64,000 nucleotides of DNA from assembly GCA_947503155.1 (NCBI GenBank), contig CANNCL010000001.1, forward strand, positions 744,001 through 808,000, written 5' to 3'. Position numbers and translations under genes: made by a program. This document shows, one piece after another, positions 7,673-18,069 of this stretch; the stretch's first letter is position 1, and every line of letters starts with the position of its first letter. The notes beneath the pieces are model-generated. The model was not told the DNA's origin. It made no database searches and saw nothing but the letters and a program-made list of their open reading frames with translations. The DNA is from an uncultured Erythrobacter sp. Lineage in GTDB: Bacteria; Pseudomonadota; Alphaproteobacteria; Sphingomonadales; Sphingomonadaceae.

Positions 7673-8986
7673 TTACTGCGAAACAATCAACGTCTGGGCT
7701 GGTCCCCAAACCTTGATGAGGCCCTCTTGCGGGTCGGTCTCGCTCGCGGCCACACGCCAGACATATTTGCCCGGCGCAAGATCGGTGAGGATGACTTGCC
7801 TGGTGTCCAAACCTATTTCGTCCACGAGCAACGTGCCGGAATCGGCCTCCAACCACATTTGAAATGCGAAACTGGCATTCTCGCCGCCCTCCGGGATCCA
7901 GCTGAAATTGAAGCCGTCATAATCGGGTGAACTGCCCGCCGCCGCAGCCACTCCCACGCGTTTGCGTAGGAAGGAATAGCTTTCCGAACTGCCCTCTAGA
8001 CCGCTCTGCGAAATCGACCGTGCGCGGACGAAATAGCGGCCATTCTCGATGCTGGGTATGGTGGCCGCTTCGGTGTTGATCATTTGTTCGGTGACCACAT
8101 CCAGAAACCCCGCATCGCGCGCGAGCTGTACCCGGTAGCCAGCGGCTCCGGCGACAGGCTCTATCGCGAAATTCAGCGTTTCTGAGGTTTGCACCGCACC
8201 CGGATCGCGAAATTCGGGTGAGGGGAGCAGTTCTTCTGGTTCGCTCACGCCGGATGCGCTGCTGGAAACACCGAAACCGGCGGGCGCGGCGCGCTCTTGG
8301 CCGCCTGCGGCAACTTGGACCTCACCCTCGGTCACTTCGGTAAGGCTGGAATCGCCGGTTTCTGGGTCATAGGCGACGCGAAACTGCGTCCCGCGAACCG
8401 CCGTCACCGCAACAGGTGTGCGCATTCGGAGGCGATCTTGCCCTTCGAGCGCGGGGGAGGTCGCATTGGCCCGTCCGCGCGAAACCGCGAAATCCACATC
8501 CAGCGTATCACCAAGCACATAACGCCGCGCCTTGATCAGCCGCGCCGTGGTGTTGGAGGGGAGGGAAATCCGTCCGCCAAACCCGCCGGCAAAACTGATA
8601 AAGCCGTTGCGCCCCGTCTCTACAATGGCTCCTTCGCTGAGGATGGAGCCGATAATTGGTGCGTTTCCGCCGATGGCCACCGGGCCAGAAAACGCCGCGA
8701 CCCGCAATTCGACCGGCTGGTGGCGGAGCAATTCACGCGGGATCAGGAGCGTCCGGTCGATGCTGAGGCGGCGCGGATTGCGGACCGCGTTGAAACGCTG
8801 AACCCGAAGCGCGCTTTCGTCGCTCACAAGGTATCGGCGCGCGATGTCATAGAGCGTGTCATTGGGCACAACGGTGTAGGAAATTGTGTCCGGCCCGCTG
8901 GCTGCGGCGGGAACCACCGGCAGGGCAAGGCTCGCAAGCGCTGCGAAAAATCCGCCAAATGTCAGAGCTTTTATGTGTGTTAGCAT
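7673..8986 (-). CDS. Secreted LysM + FecR-domain protein
   Basis: Signal peptide, LysM-like YTVVPNDTLYDIARRYLVSDESALRVQRFN, then FecR-like region (LRMRTPVAVTAVRGTQFRVAYDPETGDSSLTEVTEGEVQV). Confidence 0.85.
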   Translation of the reverse strand: MLTHIKALTFGGFFAALASLALPVVPAAASGPDTISYTVVPNDTLYDIARRYLVSDESALRVQRFNAVRNPRRLSIDRTLLIPRELLRHQPVELRVAAFSGPVAIGGNAPIIGSILSEGAIVETGRNGFISFAGGFGGRISLPSNTTARLIKARRYVLGDTLDVDFAVSRGRANATSPALEGQDRLRMRTPVAVTAVRGTQFRVAYDPETGDSSLTEVTEGEVQVAAGGQERAAPAGFGVSSSASGVSEPEELLPSPEFRDPGAVQTSETLNFAIEPVAGAAGYRVQLARDAGFLDVVTEQMINTEAATIPSIENGRYFVRARSISQSGLEGSSESYSFLRKRVGVAAAAGSSPDYDGFNFSWIPEGGENASFAFQMWLEADSGTLLVDEIGLDTRQVILTDLAPGKYVWRVAASETDPQEGLIKVWGPAQTLIVSQ

Positions 8987-9125
8987 CGCGCTTGCATCCT
9001 TTGCTTGGGCGCATGATCGCATAGGAATCGCGCCCTCGCCAGCTTTCGGATCGGCACCTTACAAGTAATTACCTGATGATCGGCAGCATGAAGCAGCGAG
9101 AAGCAGCGAGAAAAGGTGAGCAATC

Positions 9126-10334
9126 TCATGCAAACCCATTCTCGATGAATTCCAGCGCACATCCAACGAGCATCGCGGCGCCGCGCGGCAATGCGCTCTC
9201 ATCAACATGCATTCGCGGCGAATGGATGGCGCAGCATTGGCTCCAATTGTCGCCCTCCGGTGCCACGCCAAGGAAGAACATTGCGCCCGGCACTTTTTCA
9301 AGAATGTAAGAGAAATCCTCTGCCCCCATGATCGGGGCGGGCAGGTCGTGCCAACCTTCGGTCCCGTCCGCGATCCCGCGCGCGACTTTTTCGCCCAATG
9401 TGACCGCGCGTTCGTCGCACACGGTCACCGGGAAGCCTGGCACAATATCGCAAGTCGCCTCCACACCGTGCGCGCGGGCGGTGTCGGCGGCGGTTTGCGT
9501 GATCAGCGCATGGACTTTTTCGCGGTGTTCGGCCGAAAGCGTGCGAATTGTCCCTTGCAGCACGGCATCATCGGGAATGACGTTGAATGTCGTGCCTGCC
9601 GCGATGCGGGTTACGGTCACGACAACGGCGCTGGCGGCGTTGAAACGGCGTGTTACCATCGCCTGCACCGCCCCGATAATCGCAGCGGCGGCCGGTACAG
9701 GATCGGCGCAATCATGCGGCATAGAAGCATGACCGCCTCTGCCATTAACGGTAATGGTGAAATGATCCGCAGCCGCCATCAGCGGCCCGGCGCGTCCGGC
9801 GATCACGCCGAATTTGGCATTGGGCATGATGTGCAAAGCAAAGGCAGCATCAGGCAGCGGATCGATCAAGCCATCCTCCAGCATGAAACGCGCGCCGTGA
9901 TGGCCTTCTTCCCCCGGTTGAAACATGAAATCGACCGTCCCGGCGAGGTTTTCTTGCTGTGCGGCCAGCATCCGCGCTGCGCCTGCGAGCATCGCTGTGT
10001 GCGTGTCGTGACCGCAAGCATGCATCCGGCCCGGAATGGTCGAGGCAAAATCGAGATCGGTCTTCTCATCCATCGGCAGCGCATCCATATCGCCGCGCAG
10101 CAGCACGCGCGGGCTGTCACCGCTCGCCTTCGCTCCTTTCAGGGTCGCCACCGCCCCCGTTGTCGAAGGGCCGCTGCGCCATTCGAGCGGCAGATCGGCT
10201 AGCGCCTCTCGCACCTTCGCCATGGTCATGGGCGTGTGCAGGCCCAATTCCGGTTCTGCATGGATCGCGCGGCGAAGCGCAATAATTTCTGGAGCGAGCG
10301 CGCGCGCGGTTTCAAGGAGGGTGTCTGTCAGCAT
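9126..10334 (-). CDS. M20-family amidohydrolase/peptidase (hippurate hydrolase-like)
   Basis: RRAIHAEPELGLHTPMT, RGDMDALPMDEKT, MHACGHDTHTAMLAG, FMFQPGEEGHHGA, MGAEDFSYIL. Confidence 0.9.
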   Translation of the reverse strand: MLTDTLLETARALAPEIIALRRAIHAEPELGLHTPMTMAKVREALADLPLEWRSGPSTTGAVATLKGAKASGDSPRVLLRGDMDALPMDEKTDLDFASTIPGRMHACGHDTHTAMLAGAARMLAAQQENLAGTVDFMFQPGEEGHHGARFMLEDGLIDPLPDAAFALHIMPNAKFGVIAGRAGPLMAAADHFTITVNGRGGHASMPHDCADPVPAAAAIIGAVQAMVTRRFNAASAVVVTVTRIAAGTTFNVIPDDAVLQGTIRTLSAEHREKVHALITQTAADTARAHGVEATCDIVPGFPVTVCDERAVTLGEKVARGIADGTEGWHDLPAPIMGAEDFSYILEKVPGAMFFLGVAPEGDNWSQCCAIHSPRMHVDESALPRGAAMLVGCALEFIENGFA

Positions 10335-10561
10335 AGCGTCAGAGTAGCGCAGGCGCGCACGGATGCCAGAGGGAATACTTTTTCGGTCGGTCCGGCATAG
10401 CAAGCGTTCCAGCCAAAAAATACCATCTACGGACCCGAAAAATGGCGGAGCACCTTGTCAAATCGGTGCCAGTTGCGATGTAACCTTACGGGCGCACCGT
10501 GCGTATATTGCAACTGAGAGCCGATATGGCAGTGGCAATCACGCCGCGCAGCATTTAAGAG

Positions 10562-11605
10562 ATGGACATGTCCGCGCCGATCTACGAATTTTCTCAGCTC
10601 CCGCAAGCGGCGGAAAAAGCCGCGGGAAAAGCAGGCCCCCGTGCCCAGCGCGCGGCTGGCGAGGCGCCTAGCGTCGGCGTTATCTACAACCCACGAAGCC
10701 ATGGCAATCAGGGCGCTGATTTTGATTGCGGGATCACCCCGCAGGTCCATATCGCGCAGCCTGGCGACCGATCACAATTGCCCGAAGCATTGGCCGATCT
10801 GGCGGCGCGCGGGATTGATTTGCTGGTTATCAATGGTGGCGATGGGACGGTGCGCGATGTGCTGACCTGCGGCGCTAGTATCTTTGGTGACGATTGGCCT
10901 GCGATTGCGGTTCTGCCCAAGGGCAAGACGAATGCGTTGACGGTTGATCTGGGTGTGCCGGGTGATTGGTCATTGCAACATGCGATTGACGCCTTCGAAA
11001 ATGGCGGGCGCGTTCATCGCCGCCCCATTGCGGTGACATCGAAAAACGAAGAGGCCGGCAGCCAAGTGCTGGGTTTTATCCTAGGGGCTGGCGCATTCAC
11101 CACCGCGACAAAATCCGGGCAGGCCGCGCATAAATTGGGCGCGTTTAACTCGATGGCTGTGGGTGTGACGACCGCTTGGGGTGTGGTTCAGTGGTTCTTC
11201 GCCTCGCGCACAAATTCATGGCGGCGCGGTTCGCGCATGACCATTGCGCTTGGTCCACAAGAAGCCCCGATGGAGCATAGCGGCACGGGTGATCCGGCTT
11301 GGCGGCAGTTGCTGTTTTCGTCGACGCTGGAGACAATGCCGGCGGGGATCAAACCTTTTGGGCCGCTGCGTAAGGGGCTGAAACTGGTCGCTCTCGATCA
11401 AATTGCCCGGCGTTCTGCATTTCTAATCCCTGCGGTTTTGCGCGGCAAAACCCCGGCTAGACTGCGTGAACGCGGGATACATCAGCTGACGACGCCGCAA
11501 TATACGCTGAATATCGAAGACCAGTTTATCCTCGACGGCGAAGCCTTCCCCCCGGGCGAATATCGCATCGGTCAGGGACCAGAGCTTGAATTCGTAACCC
11601 CGTAA
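10562..11605 (+). CDS. Diacylglycerol kinase family (lipid kinase-like) protein
   Basis: VGVIYNPRSHGNQ and VINGGDGTVRDVLT DAGK catalytic signatures. Confidence 0.85.
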   Translation: MDMSAPIYEFSQLPQAAEKAAGKAGPRAQRAAGEAPSVGVIYNPRSHGNQGADFDCGITPQVHIAQPGDRSQLPEALADLAARGIDLLVINGGDGTVRDVLTCGASIFGDDWPAIAVLPKGKTNALTVDLGVPGDWSLQHAIDAFENGGRVHRRPIAVTSKNEEAGSQVLGFILGAGAFTTATKSGQAAHKLGAFNSMAVGVTTAWGVVQWFFASRTNSWRRGSRMTIALGPQEAPMEHSGTGDPAWRQLLFSSTLETMPAGIKPFGPLRKGLKLVALDQIARRSAFLIPAVLRGKTPARLRERGIHQLTTPQYTLNIEDQFILDGEAFPPGEYRIGQGPELEFVTP

Positions 11606-11622
11606 GGCGAAAAGCGCGGCCC

Positions 11623-12543
11623 ATGACCCGCAGCCCTCTAAACCTGTCAGATCGAATTGCTGAGCGCCTTGATGCGCCCATTGACCCTGCGGTGGCCGCA
11701 TTTGCGCGCGCGCTGGCTGAGGATGCCGGCGCGGATGCGGTGCTGTTTTATGGATCGAATTTGCGCACCGGATCGCTCAAGGGGGTGCTCGATTTCTATG
11801 TCCTATTGCCGGGCGCGGAGCAGTCGCGGATATGGCCGCGCGTCAGCTATCATGAGCGTGAGGATGACGCCGAAAAGGGCGATAATATGCTGCGCGCAAA
11901 GGTGGCGACTATGGCGCTATCAACCTTTGCGAAGGCGGCATCAGGCGACCTTGCCGACACCACAATTTGGGCGCGGTTCGTACAGCCCGCTGCTTTGGTC
12001 TGGCAGCGAAATGATGCGGCGCGCGGGCGGGTTACGGATGCCGTTCGATCCGCTGCGATAACGTCGGCGCGGCTGGCGGCGGCATTAGGCCCGGCCAGCG
12101 GCACGGCGGAGGATTATTGGCGCGCGCTGTTCCGCGCGACCTATAAAGCGGAATTCAGGGTCGAAAAAGCTGGGCGCGAAAATGACATTCTCAGTGTGAA
12201 TGCGGCGCATTTCGCGGGATTGCTCCCGCTCGCGCTGGACGCAGCGGGCATTGCCTGCACACTTAGCGGCGACCGGTTGACCCCGAGCTTTTCAGCCAGT
12301 GAGCGATCGCGTGTGCTGAGCTGGTGGAAGCGCCGCAAGCGGCTGGGCAAACCGCTCAATTTCACACGACTGATCAAAGCCAGCACAACTTTTGACGGGG
12401 CGGCAAAATATGCAGCTTGGAAGATTGAACGGCACACCGGGATGCCTGTCGAAGTGACGCCATTTCGTGAGCGGCACCCGCTGCTGTCAGCGCCCAGCGT
12501 GCTGTGGGCGCTGAGGAAGCACCGGAAGAACCGAAGCTCTTAG
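11623..12543 (+). CDS. Putative Tam41/Mmp37-like phosphatidate cytidylyltransferase (nucleotidyltransferase-fold protein)
   Basis: 306 aa; FYGSNLRTGSLKGVLDFYVLL (GS..D-F pattern), LRAKVATMALSTFAK..DTTIWARFVQPAALVW, RATYKAEFRVEKAGREND, RLIKASTTFDGAAKYAAWKIERH resemble the order of motifs I recall for eukaryotic Tam41. Adjacent to the DAG kinase-like gene. Confidence 0.5.
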   Translation: MTRSPLNLSDRIAERLDAPIDPAVAAFARALAEDAGADAVLFYGSNLRTGSLKGVLDFYVLLPGAEQSRIWPRVSYHEREDDAEKGDNMLRAKVATMALSTFAKAASGDLADTTIWARFVQPAALVWQRNDAARGRVTDAVRSAAITSARLAAALGPASGTAEDYWRALFRATYKAEFRVEKAGRENDILSVNAAHFAGLLPLALDAAGIACTLSGDRLTPSFSASERSRVLSWWKRRKRLGKPLNFTRLIKASTTFDGAAKYAAWKIERHTGMPVEVTPFRERHPLLSAPSVLWALRKHRKNRSS

Positions 12544-12581
12544 CCGAAATATTTCCCCTTCGGCCTTAGCCGAAATATTTC
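12539..12581. repeat. 17-bp direct repeat (cttagccgaaatatttc) with 26-bp period spanning both convergent gene ends
   Basis: Copies at 12539-12555 and 12565-12581; each includes a stop codon region. Confidence 0.9.
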
Positions 12582-13105
12582 ATCGTTATGGCGATTGAGT
12601 TGACCCCGCTGCCGACGCTAAAGCGCGTTTCATCAATGCCCGGCTTGCCGAGGTTGAAGATATTGATCGAGGGGTTGTTCGACATCGCGCCGCCATCGGT
12701 GCGGATATCGGTCGAGCCATTGCCATTGACGTCGTGACGCACAGCGACGGCGTAATTGCCGCTGGCGGGCACTGGCAAGCACACCGTCATCCGGCCGCGC
12801 CGGGCGGGCAATTCGATCCGGTTCAACCAGCGCCCGCTTTCCAGCCAGTCGGCGCGTGTGCCATTGTAAACCTGTGCCCGGATCGTGCCGCTTGAATTTT
12901 TGACGCCATTGATCGTGACCCGAACCGACGGACCGGCCCCCGGAGCGCAAGCGCGCATATTGTTGGAGATTGCGTTGCGATAATCGCTGCCGCTGGACGC
13001 CTGAGCCGAAGCGGGCGCGGTCGGCGCAGCGGTGCCCAGCACCAGCATAGCGGCAGCGGCAATGCCGCCAAACGTGGTTTTGATCACTGATTTCGAAACT
13101 GTCAT
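12566..13105 (-). CDS. DUF2141-like secreted protein
   Basis: Signal peptide then VRVTINGVKNSSGTIRAQVYN..YAVAVRHDVNGNGSTDIR..; start at MTVSKS (13105) preferred. Confidence 0.8.
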   Translation of the reverse strand: MTVSKSVIKTTFGGIAAAAMLVLGTAAPTAPASAQASSGSDYRNAISNNMRACAPGAGPSVRVTINGVKNSSGTIRAQVYNGTRADWLESGRWLNRIELPARRGRMTVCLPVPASGNYAVAVRHDVNGNGSTDIRTDGGAMSNNPSINIFNLGKPGIDETRFSVGSGVNSIAITMKYFG

Positions 13106-13394
13106 TTTCTGCCCGTTATATAATTGGATGCGGCTTGTTGGGAGGCCAAATGCCCCCAAGGCCGAGCGACAATTCGCCGCAAGAATATGACACGTTAATG
13201 GCATTTGCGTGCTGAATTGCGCCTGAACTGATCGCACATTGAGTGACTAACACAGGGCCCTAAATGCGATTCTGATGCCAAACGCTTATCTCGCACATGC
13301 AAAAAGGGCGGGGAAAAGCGGTTTACACCGGCTTGCTGCGCGATTCGCGGTGCGCGTAAGGCGGAGTGCAAACGAAAAGGCGCGTTTGTTAACA

Positions 13395-14057
13395 ATGCCA
13401 TCACCGCTTATCTCTCCCAGTATTCTGTCAGCTGACTTTGCGCGGTTGGGCGAAGAAGTGCGCGCCGTTGATGCGGCCGGTGCGGATTGGATTCATATTG
13501 ATGTGATGGACGGGCATTTCGTGCCCAATATCACGATCGGCCCAGATGTCGTGAAGGCATTGCGCCCGCATTCGGATAAAGTCTTCGACGTTCATCTGAT
13601 GATCTCTCCGGTTGATCCGTATCTGGAGGCGTTTGCGCAAGCAGGCGCGGATATCATCACGGTTCATCCAGAGGCAGGCCCGCATATCCACCGGACGCTT
13701 CAGGCGATCCGCGCTTTGGGTAAGAAAGCGGGCGTTGTCATCAACCCCGGTACGCCGGTGGAGGTGCTCGATAATGTCATGGACCTTGTCGATCTGGTTC
13801 TCGTCATGAGCGTCAATCCAGGCTTTGGCGGACAGAGTTTTATCCATTCGCAATTGGAAAAGGTCCGCCGCATTCGCGCGATGATCGTCGAAAGCGGCCG
13901 CGATATTCACCTTGAGGTTGATGGCGGGGTGAACCCGGAAACCGCAAAATTATGCGTCGAGGCCGGGGCCGATGTGCTGGTGGCGGGGTCCGCTACCTTT
14001 AAGGGTGGGCCGGATCATTATGCCGCCAATATCGCCGCGTTAAAGGGGGCGAGCTGA
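13395..14057 (+). CDS. rpe: Ribulose-phosphate 3-epimerase
   Basis: [55 protein letters not shown]. Confidence 0.96.
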   Translation: MPSPLISPSILSADFARLGEEVRAVDAAGADWIHIDVMDGHFVPNITIGPDVVKALRPHSDKVFDVHLMISPVDPYLEAFAQAGADIITVHPEAGPHIHRTLQAIRALGKKAGVVINPGTPVEVLDNVMDLVDLVLVMSVNPGFGGQSFIHSQLEKVRRIRAMIVESGRDIHLEVDGGVNPETAKLCVEAGADVLVAGSATFKGGPDHYAANIAALKGAS

Positions 14058-15994
14058 TGGAAACGCTGTTTGGCGACCACAAAGCTGTGCAGGCGGAGGA
14101 GTTGGACGAAGCGGGTGAGCGTTCTGCGCTGGCTCTGGGCGCCGGTGAAGAATCGCTGCGCGAAGAGTCGCCTGAAGAACAAGCTGCCGGTGATGCGGCT
14201 CCCGCTTTCCCGCTCGACCCGGTTGAAACGTCACGCGCGCTCGCATTGACTGACGTCATTGCGCCGCGAACGCGCCCCGGCGAAGCGTTGATCCGCATGG
14301 CATACCGAATGGGTGTGCCCGGACATGCTCTCTCCGCCCCTTTCCGCCGGGCTTCGGCGATGCGGGTTCTGGGGACTGTCGACAGCCCAATTACAGGCGA
14401 CCGCATGGCAGGCACGGCTTTGCGGGCCGGTCATTTCCTAGTCCACGGCGTCAAGCAGCCCATCGGTCAGATCGATTTTGAAAGCAGTCCCCGCCTTGGG
14501 GCTCGGCTTGGCACAGGGCTTGAGCGGACGGTTCACAGTTTCTCATGGCTCGCCGATCTTGCGGCCAGCGCCCCGCGCGCCGATTGCATCGCTATTGCAG
14601 AACGGATCACGAGCAAATGGCTCGATGCCAATGCATCCGCGCCCAAGAAATCGGTGAAGAGCGCGGTTTGGGATGTGGAGAATGCCGGTCTGCGGCTGAT
14701 GGCCTGGTTGGTCCACGCGCCCATGTTGATGGGGCGGCAAGACAGCGAACTAAAATCGCGGTTGCTGGTCGCCATCGAAGAAACTGCCAATTGGCTCGAC
14801 CGTAAAGCTTTGCGCAGCGGCGCGGGTCTGGGGCAAGTTGCGGGCTGGGCCGCTGTCACGGCGGCGGGATTGCTGTTGCCAGATGGCAAAGCGCGGCGGC
14901 TTTATGGCGAGGCGGCTTTGATCCACGCACTGGGCGATCTGGTGGCAGAAGACGGCGGATCGCTGGCCCGCTGTCCGGCGGCGCAGATGGATGCGATCCG
15001 TGTGCTGACCGACCTGATTGCATGTTACGAAGCTGTGGACCGAGAAGCGCCTGATGCGATCTGGGTCATGCGAGAATTGTTGGTGCCGCCGCTGCTCGCT
15101 TTGCGGCACGGCGATGGGGCGCTTGGCAATTGGCAGGGACAGGGCGCGATCTCTGCGGACCGGGTTTCGGCTCTCATAGTGGCCACTGGCATTCGCACAC
15201 GCGCTTTGAATGAACCCCAACATTGGGGTTATCAGCGGATGCATGGTGGGCGCACCAATGTGCAATTCGACGCAGGGCCCCCGCCCCGTGCGCGGCACAC
15301 ACGCTGCGGCTGTGCATCGACACTGGCGTTCGAAATGTCTGATGGCCCCTCGCGTTTGATCGTAAATTGCGGCGGCGCGGCAATGGCGGGCGGGCAAGTT
15401 CCCGCGCGTATCGGGCAAGCTTTGCGCGCATCGGCGGCGCATTCCACGTTGGTGCTTGATGATGCCAACAGCACGGCCGTTCTGCTCCACGGTAAATTGG
15501 GCCGCGGCGCAGAGATGGTCGAGGTTGAACGCCGCGTAATCACACAAAATGACCGTGAAGCGACCAGGATAGAGGCCAGCCACGATGGCTATGCCGCCCG
15601 GTTTGGTTTGACCCATAACCGCATCCTAACGCTGCGCAGTGATGGGACCGAATTGTCGGGCGATGACATCCTCTTGCCCGCATCGCGCAAGGGTAAGCGC
15701 GGCAAAGTCGGCTTTGCGATCCGTTTCCACCTTGGACGCGGTGTAGAGGCGCATTTGTCGGATGATATGCGCGGCGCCAGCCTGCTGACGCCAGACGGAA
15801 GCTTGTGGCAATTCCGCCTGCGCGGACAGGCCGGAACTGATGCTGGCGACGAAGAAGTTATGAAACTGTCATGCGAAGACAGTCTGTGGGTTGATGGCGA
15901 AGGACGCCCTCATGCGACCGAGCAATTGGTGATAGAGGGCCTGACATCGCGCGGCGGGGGGCAATTTTCCTGGCTCCTCAAGAAAATGGGATAG
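14057..15994 (+). CDS. Heparinase II/III family protein
   Basis: 645 aa with heparinase-like [16 protein letters not shown] and C-terminal [41 protein letters not shown] motifs. Confidence 0.85.
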   Translation: METLFGDHKAVQAEELDEAGERSALALGAGEESLREESPEEQAAGDAAPAFPLDPVETSRALALTDVIAPRTRPGEALIRMAYRMGVPGHALSAPFRRASAMRVLGTVDSPITGDRMAGTALRAGHFLVHGVKQPIGQIDFESSPRLGARLGTGLERTVHSFSWLADLAASAPRADCIAIAERITSKWLDANASAPKKSVKSAVWDVENAGLRLMAWLVHAPMLMGRQDSELKSRLLVAIEETANWLDRKALRSGAGLGQVAGWAAVTAAGLLLPDGKARRLYGEAALIHALGDLVAEDGGSLARCPAAQMDAIRVLTDLIACYEAVDREAPDAIWVMRELLVPPLLALRHGDGALGNWQGQGAISADRVSALIVATGIRTRALNEPQHWGYQRMHGGRTNVQFDAGPPPRARHTRCGCASTLAFEMSDGPSRLIVNCGGAAMAGGQVPARIGQALRASAAHSTLVLDDANSTAVLLHGKLGRGAEMVEVERRVITQNDREATRIEASHDGYAARFGLTHNRILTLRSDGTELSGDDILLPASRKGKRGKVGFAIRFHLGRGVEAHLSDDMRGASLLTPDGSLWQFRLRGQAGTDAGDEEVMKLSCEDSLWVDGEGRPHATEQLVIEGLTSRGGGQFSWLLKKMG

Positions 15995-16002
15995 ATCCTA
16001 AA

Positions 16003-17625
16003 ATGGCTGAGTTGACTATCAAACGGGCGCTGCTTTCGGTGTCCGACAAATCCGGTTTGGCGGAACTGGGCGCGGCATTGGCGGCGCGCGGCGTGGAACT
16101 GGTCAGCACGGGCGGCACGGCTCGGACACTGCGTGAGGCGGGTTTGGACGTGCGCGATGTGTCGGATCTGACCGGTTTTCCTGAGATGATGGATGGGCGG
16201 GTGAAGACGCTGCATCCCACGGTTCACGGCGGCTTGCTGGCGCTGCGCGATAATGCGGAACATGTCGCCGCGATGGAGGCGCATGATATTGGTGCGATCG
16301 ATCTGGTTGTGGTCAATTTGTACCCATTTGAGGCCACGGTCGCGAAAGGTGCGGACCGCGCGGAGATAATCGAGAATATCGACATTGGCGGGCCAAGCAT
16401 GGTGCGCTCAGCCGCGAAAAATCACGGCTTTGTTACGATCCTGACCGATCCGGCAGATTACGGGGCTTTGGCAGAAGAGCTGGAGGCCAATAATGGCGCG
16501 ACCAGCGAAGCGTTCCGCATCCGCATGGCGGGCAAAGCCTATGCGCGCACCGCGTCATATGATGCTGCGATCGCCAATTGGTTCGCGTTTGGCGATGCCT
16601 ATACCCACCCGCTCGGCGCAGAAGCGTTGCAGGCGACCCCATTTGTAGAGACCATGCCGCTGGCATTTAAGCGCGATGACACTTTGCGTTACGGCGAGAA
16701 CCCGCATCAGGCGGCGGCGATTTACGTGCCCCAGATGACCGGCACTCAGGGCGTGCCGCAGGCGCAGCAATTGCAGGGCAAAGCGCTCAGCTACAACAAT
16801 TTGAACGACGCGGATGCGGCGCTCGAATTGGCAGCAGAATTCGCGGGCGGTGACCCAGCAGTGGTGATCGTCAAACACGCAAACCCATGCGGTGTCGCGC
16901 AAAGCGGCACCTTGTTGGATGCGTGGAACGATGCGCTGCAATGCGACAGCGTTTCGGCCTTTGGCGGGATCGTGGCGGTCAACACTGAACTCGACGGGGC
17001 AACCGCAGAGGCGATTGCGAGCATCTTCACCGAAGTCGTAATCGCACCCAAAGTCAGCGCCGAAGCGCGCGAAGTGTTTGCGCGCAAGAAGAATCTGCGC
17101 CTGCTTGAAACGGGCACTCTGCCTGACCCGCGCAGGGGCGGCTTTGCGATGAAGACCATCGCAGGCGGTATGCTGATTCAGTCGCGCGACAATGGCGCGG
17201 TGGCGCAGGCGGATCTCAAAGTGGTGACCAAGCGGGAGCCTACGCCGCAGGAACTCAAAGATTGCCTATTTGCGTGGACCGTCGCGCGGCACGTCAAATC
17301 GAACGCGATTGTCTATGCCAAGAATGGCGCAACCGCGGGTATCGGCGCCGGTCAGATGAATCGCCGCGATTCAGCGCGCATTGCGGCAATCAAAGCGCGC
17401 GAAGCAGCGGAAACCTATGAATGGAGCACGCCCAAAACCACCGGCAGCGCGGTTGCCTCCGATGCTTTCTTCCCCTTTGCCGACGGCCTGATTGCCGCCG
17501 CCGAAGCGGGCGCGGCGGCGGTGATCCAGCCCGGCGGGTCGATCCGCGATGATGAAGTGATCGCCGCTGCGGATGAAGCGGGCCTCGCGATGGTTTTCAC
17601 CGGGATGCGTCACTTTAGGCACTGA
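16003..17625 (+). CDS. purH: Bifunctional AICAR formyltransferase / IMP cyclohydrolase
   Basis: [78 protein letters not shown]-type signature. Confidence 0.97.
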   Translation: MAELTIKRALLSVSDKSGLAELGAALAARGVELVSTGGTARTLREAGLDVRDVSDLTGFPEMMDGRVKTLHPTVHGGLLALRDNAEHVAAMEAHDIGAIDLVVVNLYPFEATVAKGADRAEIIENIDIGGPSMVRSAAKNHGFVTILTDPADYGALAEELEANNGATSEAFRIRMAGKAYARTASYDAAIANWFAFGDAYTHPLGAEALQATPFVETMPLAFKRDDTLRYGENPHQAAAIYVPQMTGTQGVPQAQQLQGKALSYNNLNDADAALELAAEFAGGDPAVVIVKHANPCGVAQSGTLLDAWNDALQCDSVSAFGGIVAVNTELDGATAEAIASIFTEVVIAPKVSAEAREVFARKKNLRLLETGTLPDPRRGGFAMKTIAGGMLIQSRDNGAVAQADLKVVTKREPTPQELKDCLFAWTVARHVKSNAIVYAKNGATAGIGAGQMNRRDSARIAAIKAREAAETYEWSTPKTTGSAVASDAFFPFADGLIAAAEAGAAAVIQPGGSIRDDEVIAAADEAGLAMVFTGMRHFRH

Positions 17626-17877
17626 TTTCGCTTCGTTCTTCCATCCGGGCGCCAAGATTGTGAGCCGCCCTCTGCACTGACCCCTTCGCTGCATTAGGGA
17701 GGCTCTTGCGCGCGCGTCTGTGCGTCCGGCCAACCCCAACTCATCTTTTTGTTGTCTCGCCGCGTAACTATTTCACGCAACCAAACGAACTGCCTGATGA
17801 AACAACCATTCATTTCGGCGCAATCGTGCCGTTTGTATTGGGTCGATCAGGCCCCCAAAGAACCCGCGAGACTGACC

Positions 17878-18069
17878 ATGACGCTATTCTCCTCAGACCT
17901 TTTTCGCAATTTCGGCGTGGGCTTTATGGCTGGCGCGGTGATTATGGCTGCGAGCACGATTGACCAATGGGGCCCTCAGCTTGAATCGCCAGCGCAGGCC
18001 GCTTCGCCGCTAGAAGCGCCTGCGCCTTCAGCTGAATTCCTAATCGAGCCCTTGGAGAACTCCGAATGA
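17878..18069 (+). CDS. Small hypothetical membrane-anchored protein
   Basis: MTLFSSDLFRNFGVGFMAGAVIMAASTIDQW..; 4-nt overlap with msrA start. Confidence 0.55.
   Translation: MTLFSSDLFRNFGVGFMAGAVIMAASTIDQWGPQLESPAQAASPLEAPAPSAEFLIEPLENSE

Noticed and set aside
9207-10202. 331-aa ORF antisense to the M20 amidohydrolase (and similar long shadow ORFs at 4050-4931, 14750-15616, 19460-20515, 28982-29917, 46760-47563)
   Set aside because: All overlap strongly supported genes on the opposite strand and are rich in R/H/Q/A typical of antisense high-GC reading frames.
17626-17877. 250-bp gap downstream of purH considered for a 6S-like or other structured RNA
   Set aside because: Only an imperfect hairpin (around gccctctgca...tgcattagggaggc) is visible; no recognisable conserved RNA motif.
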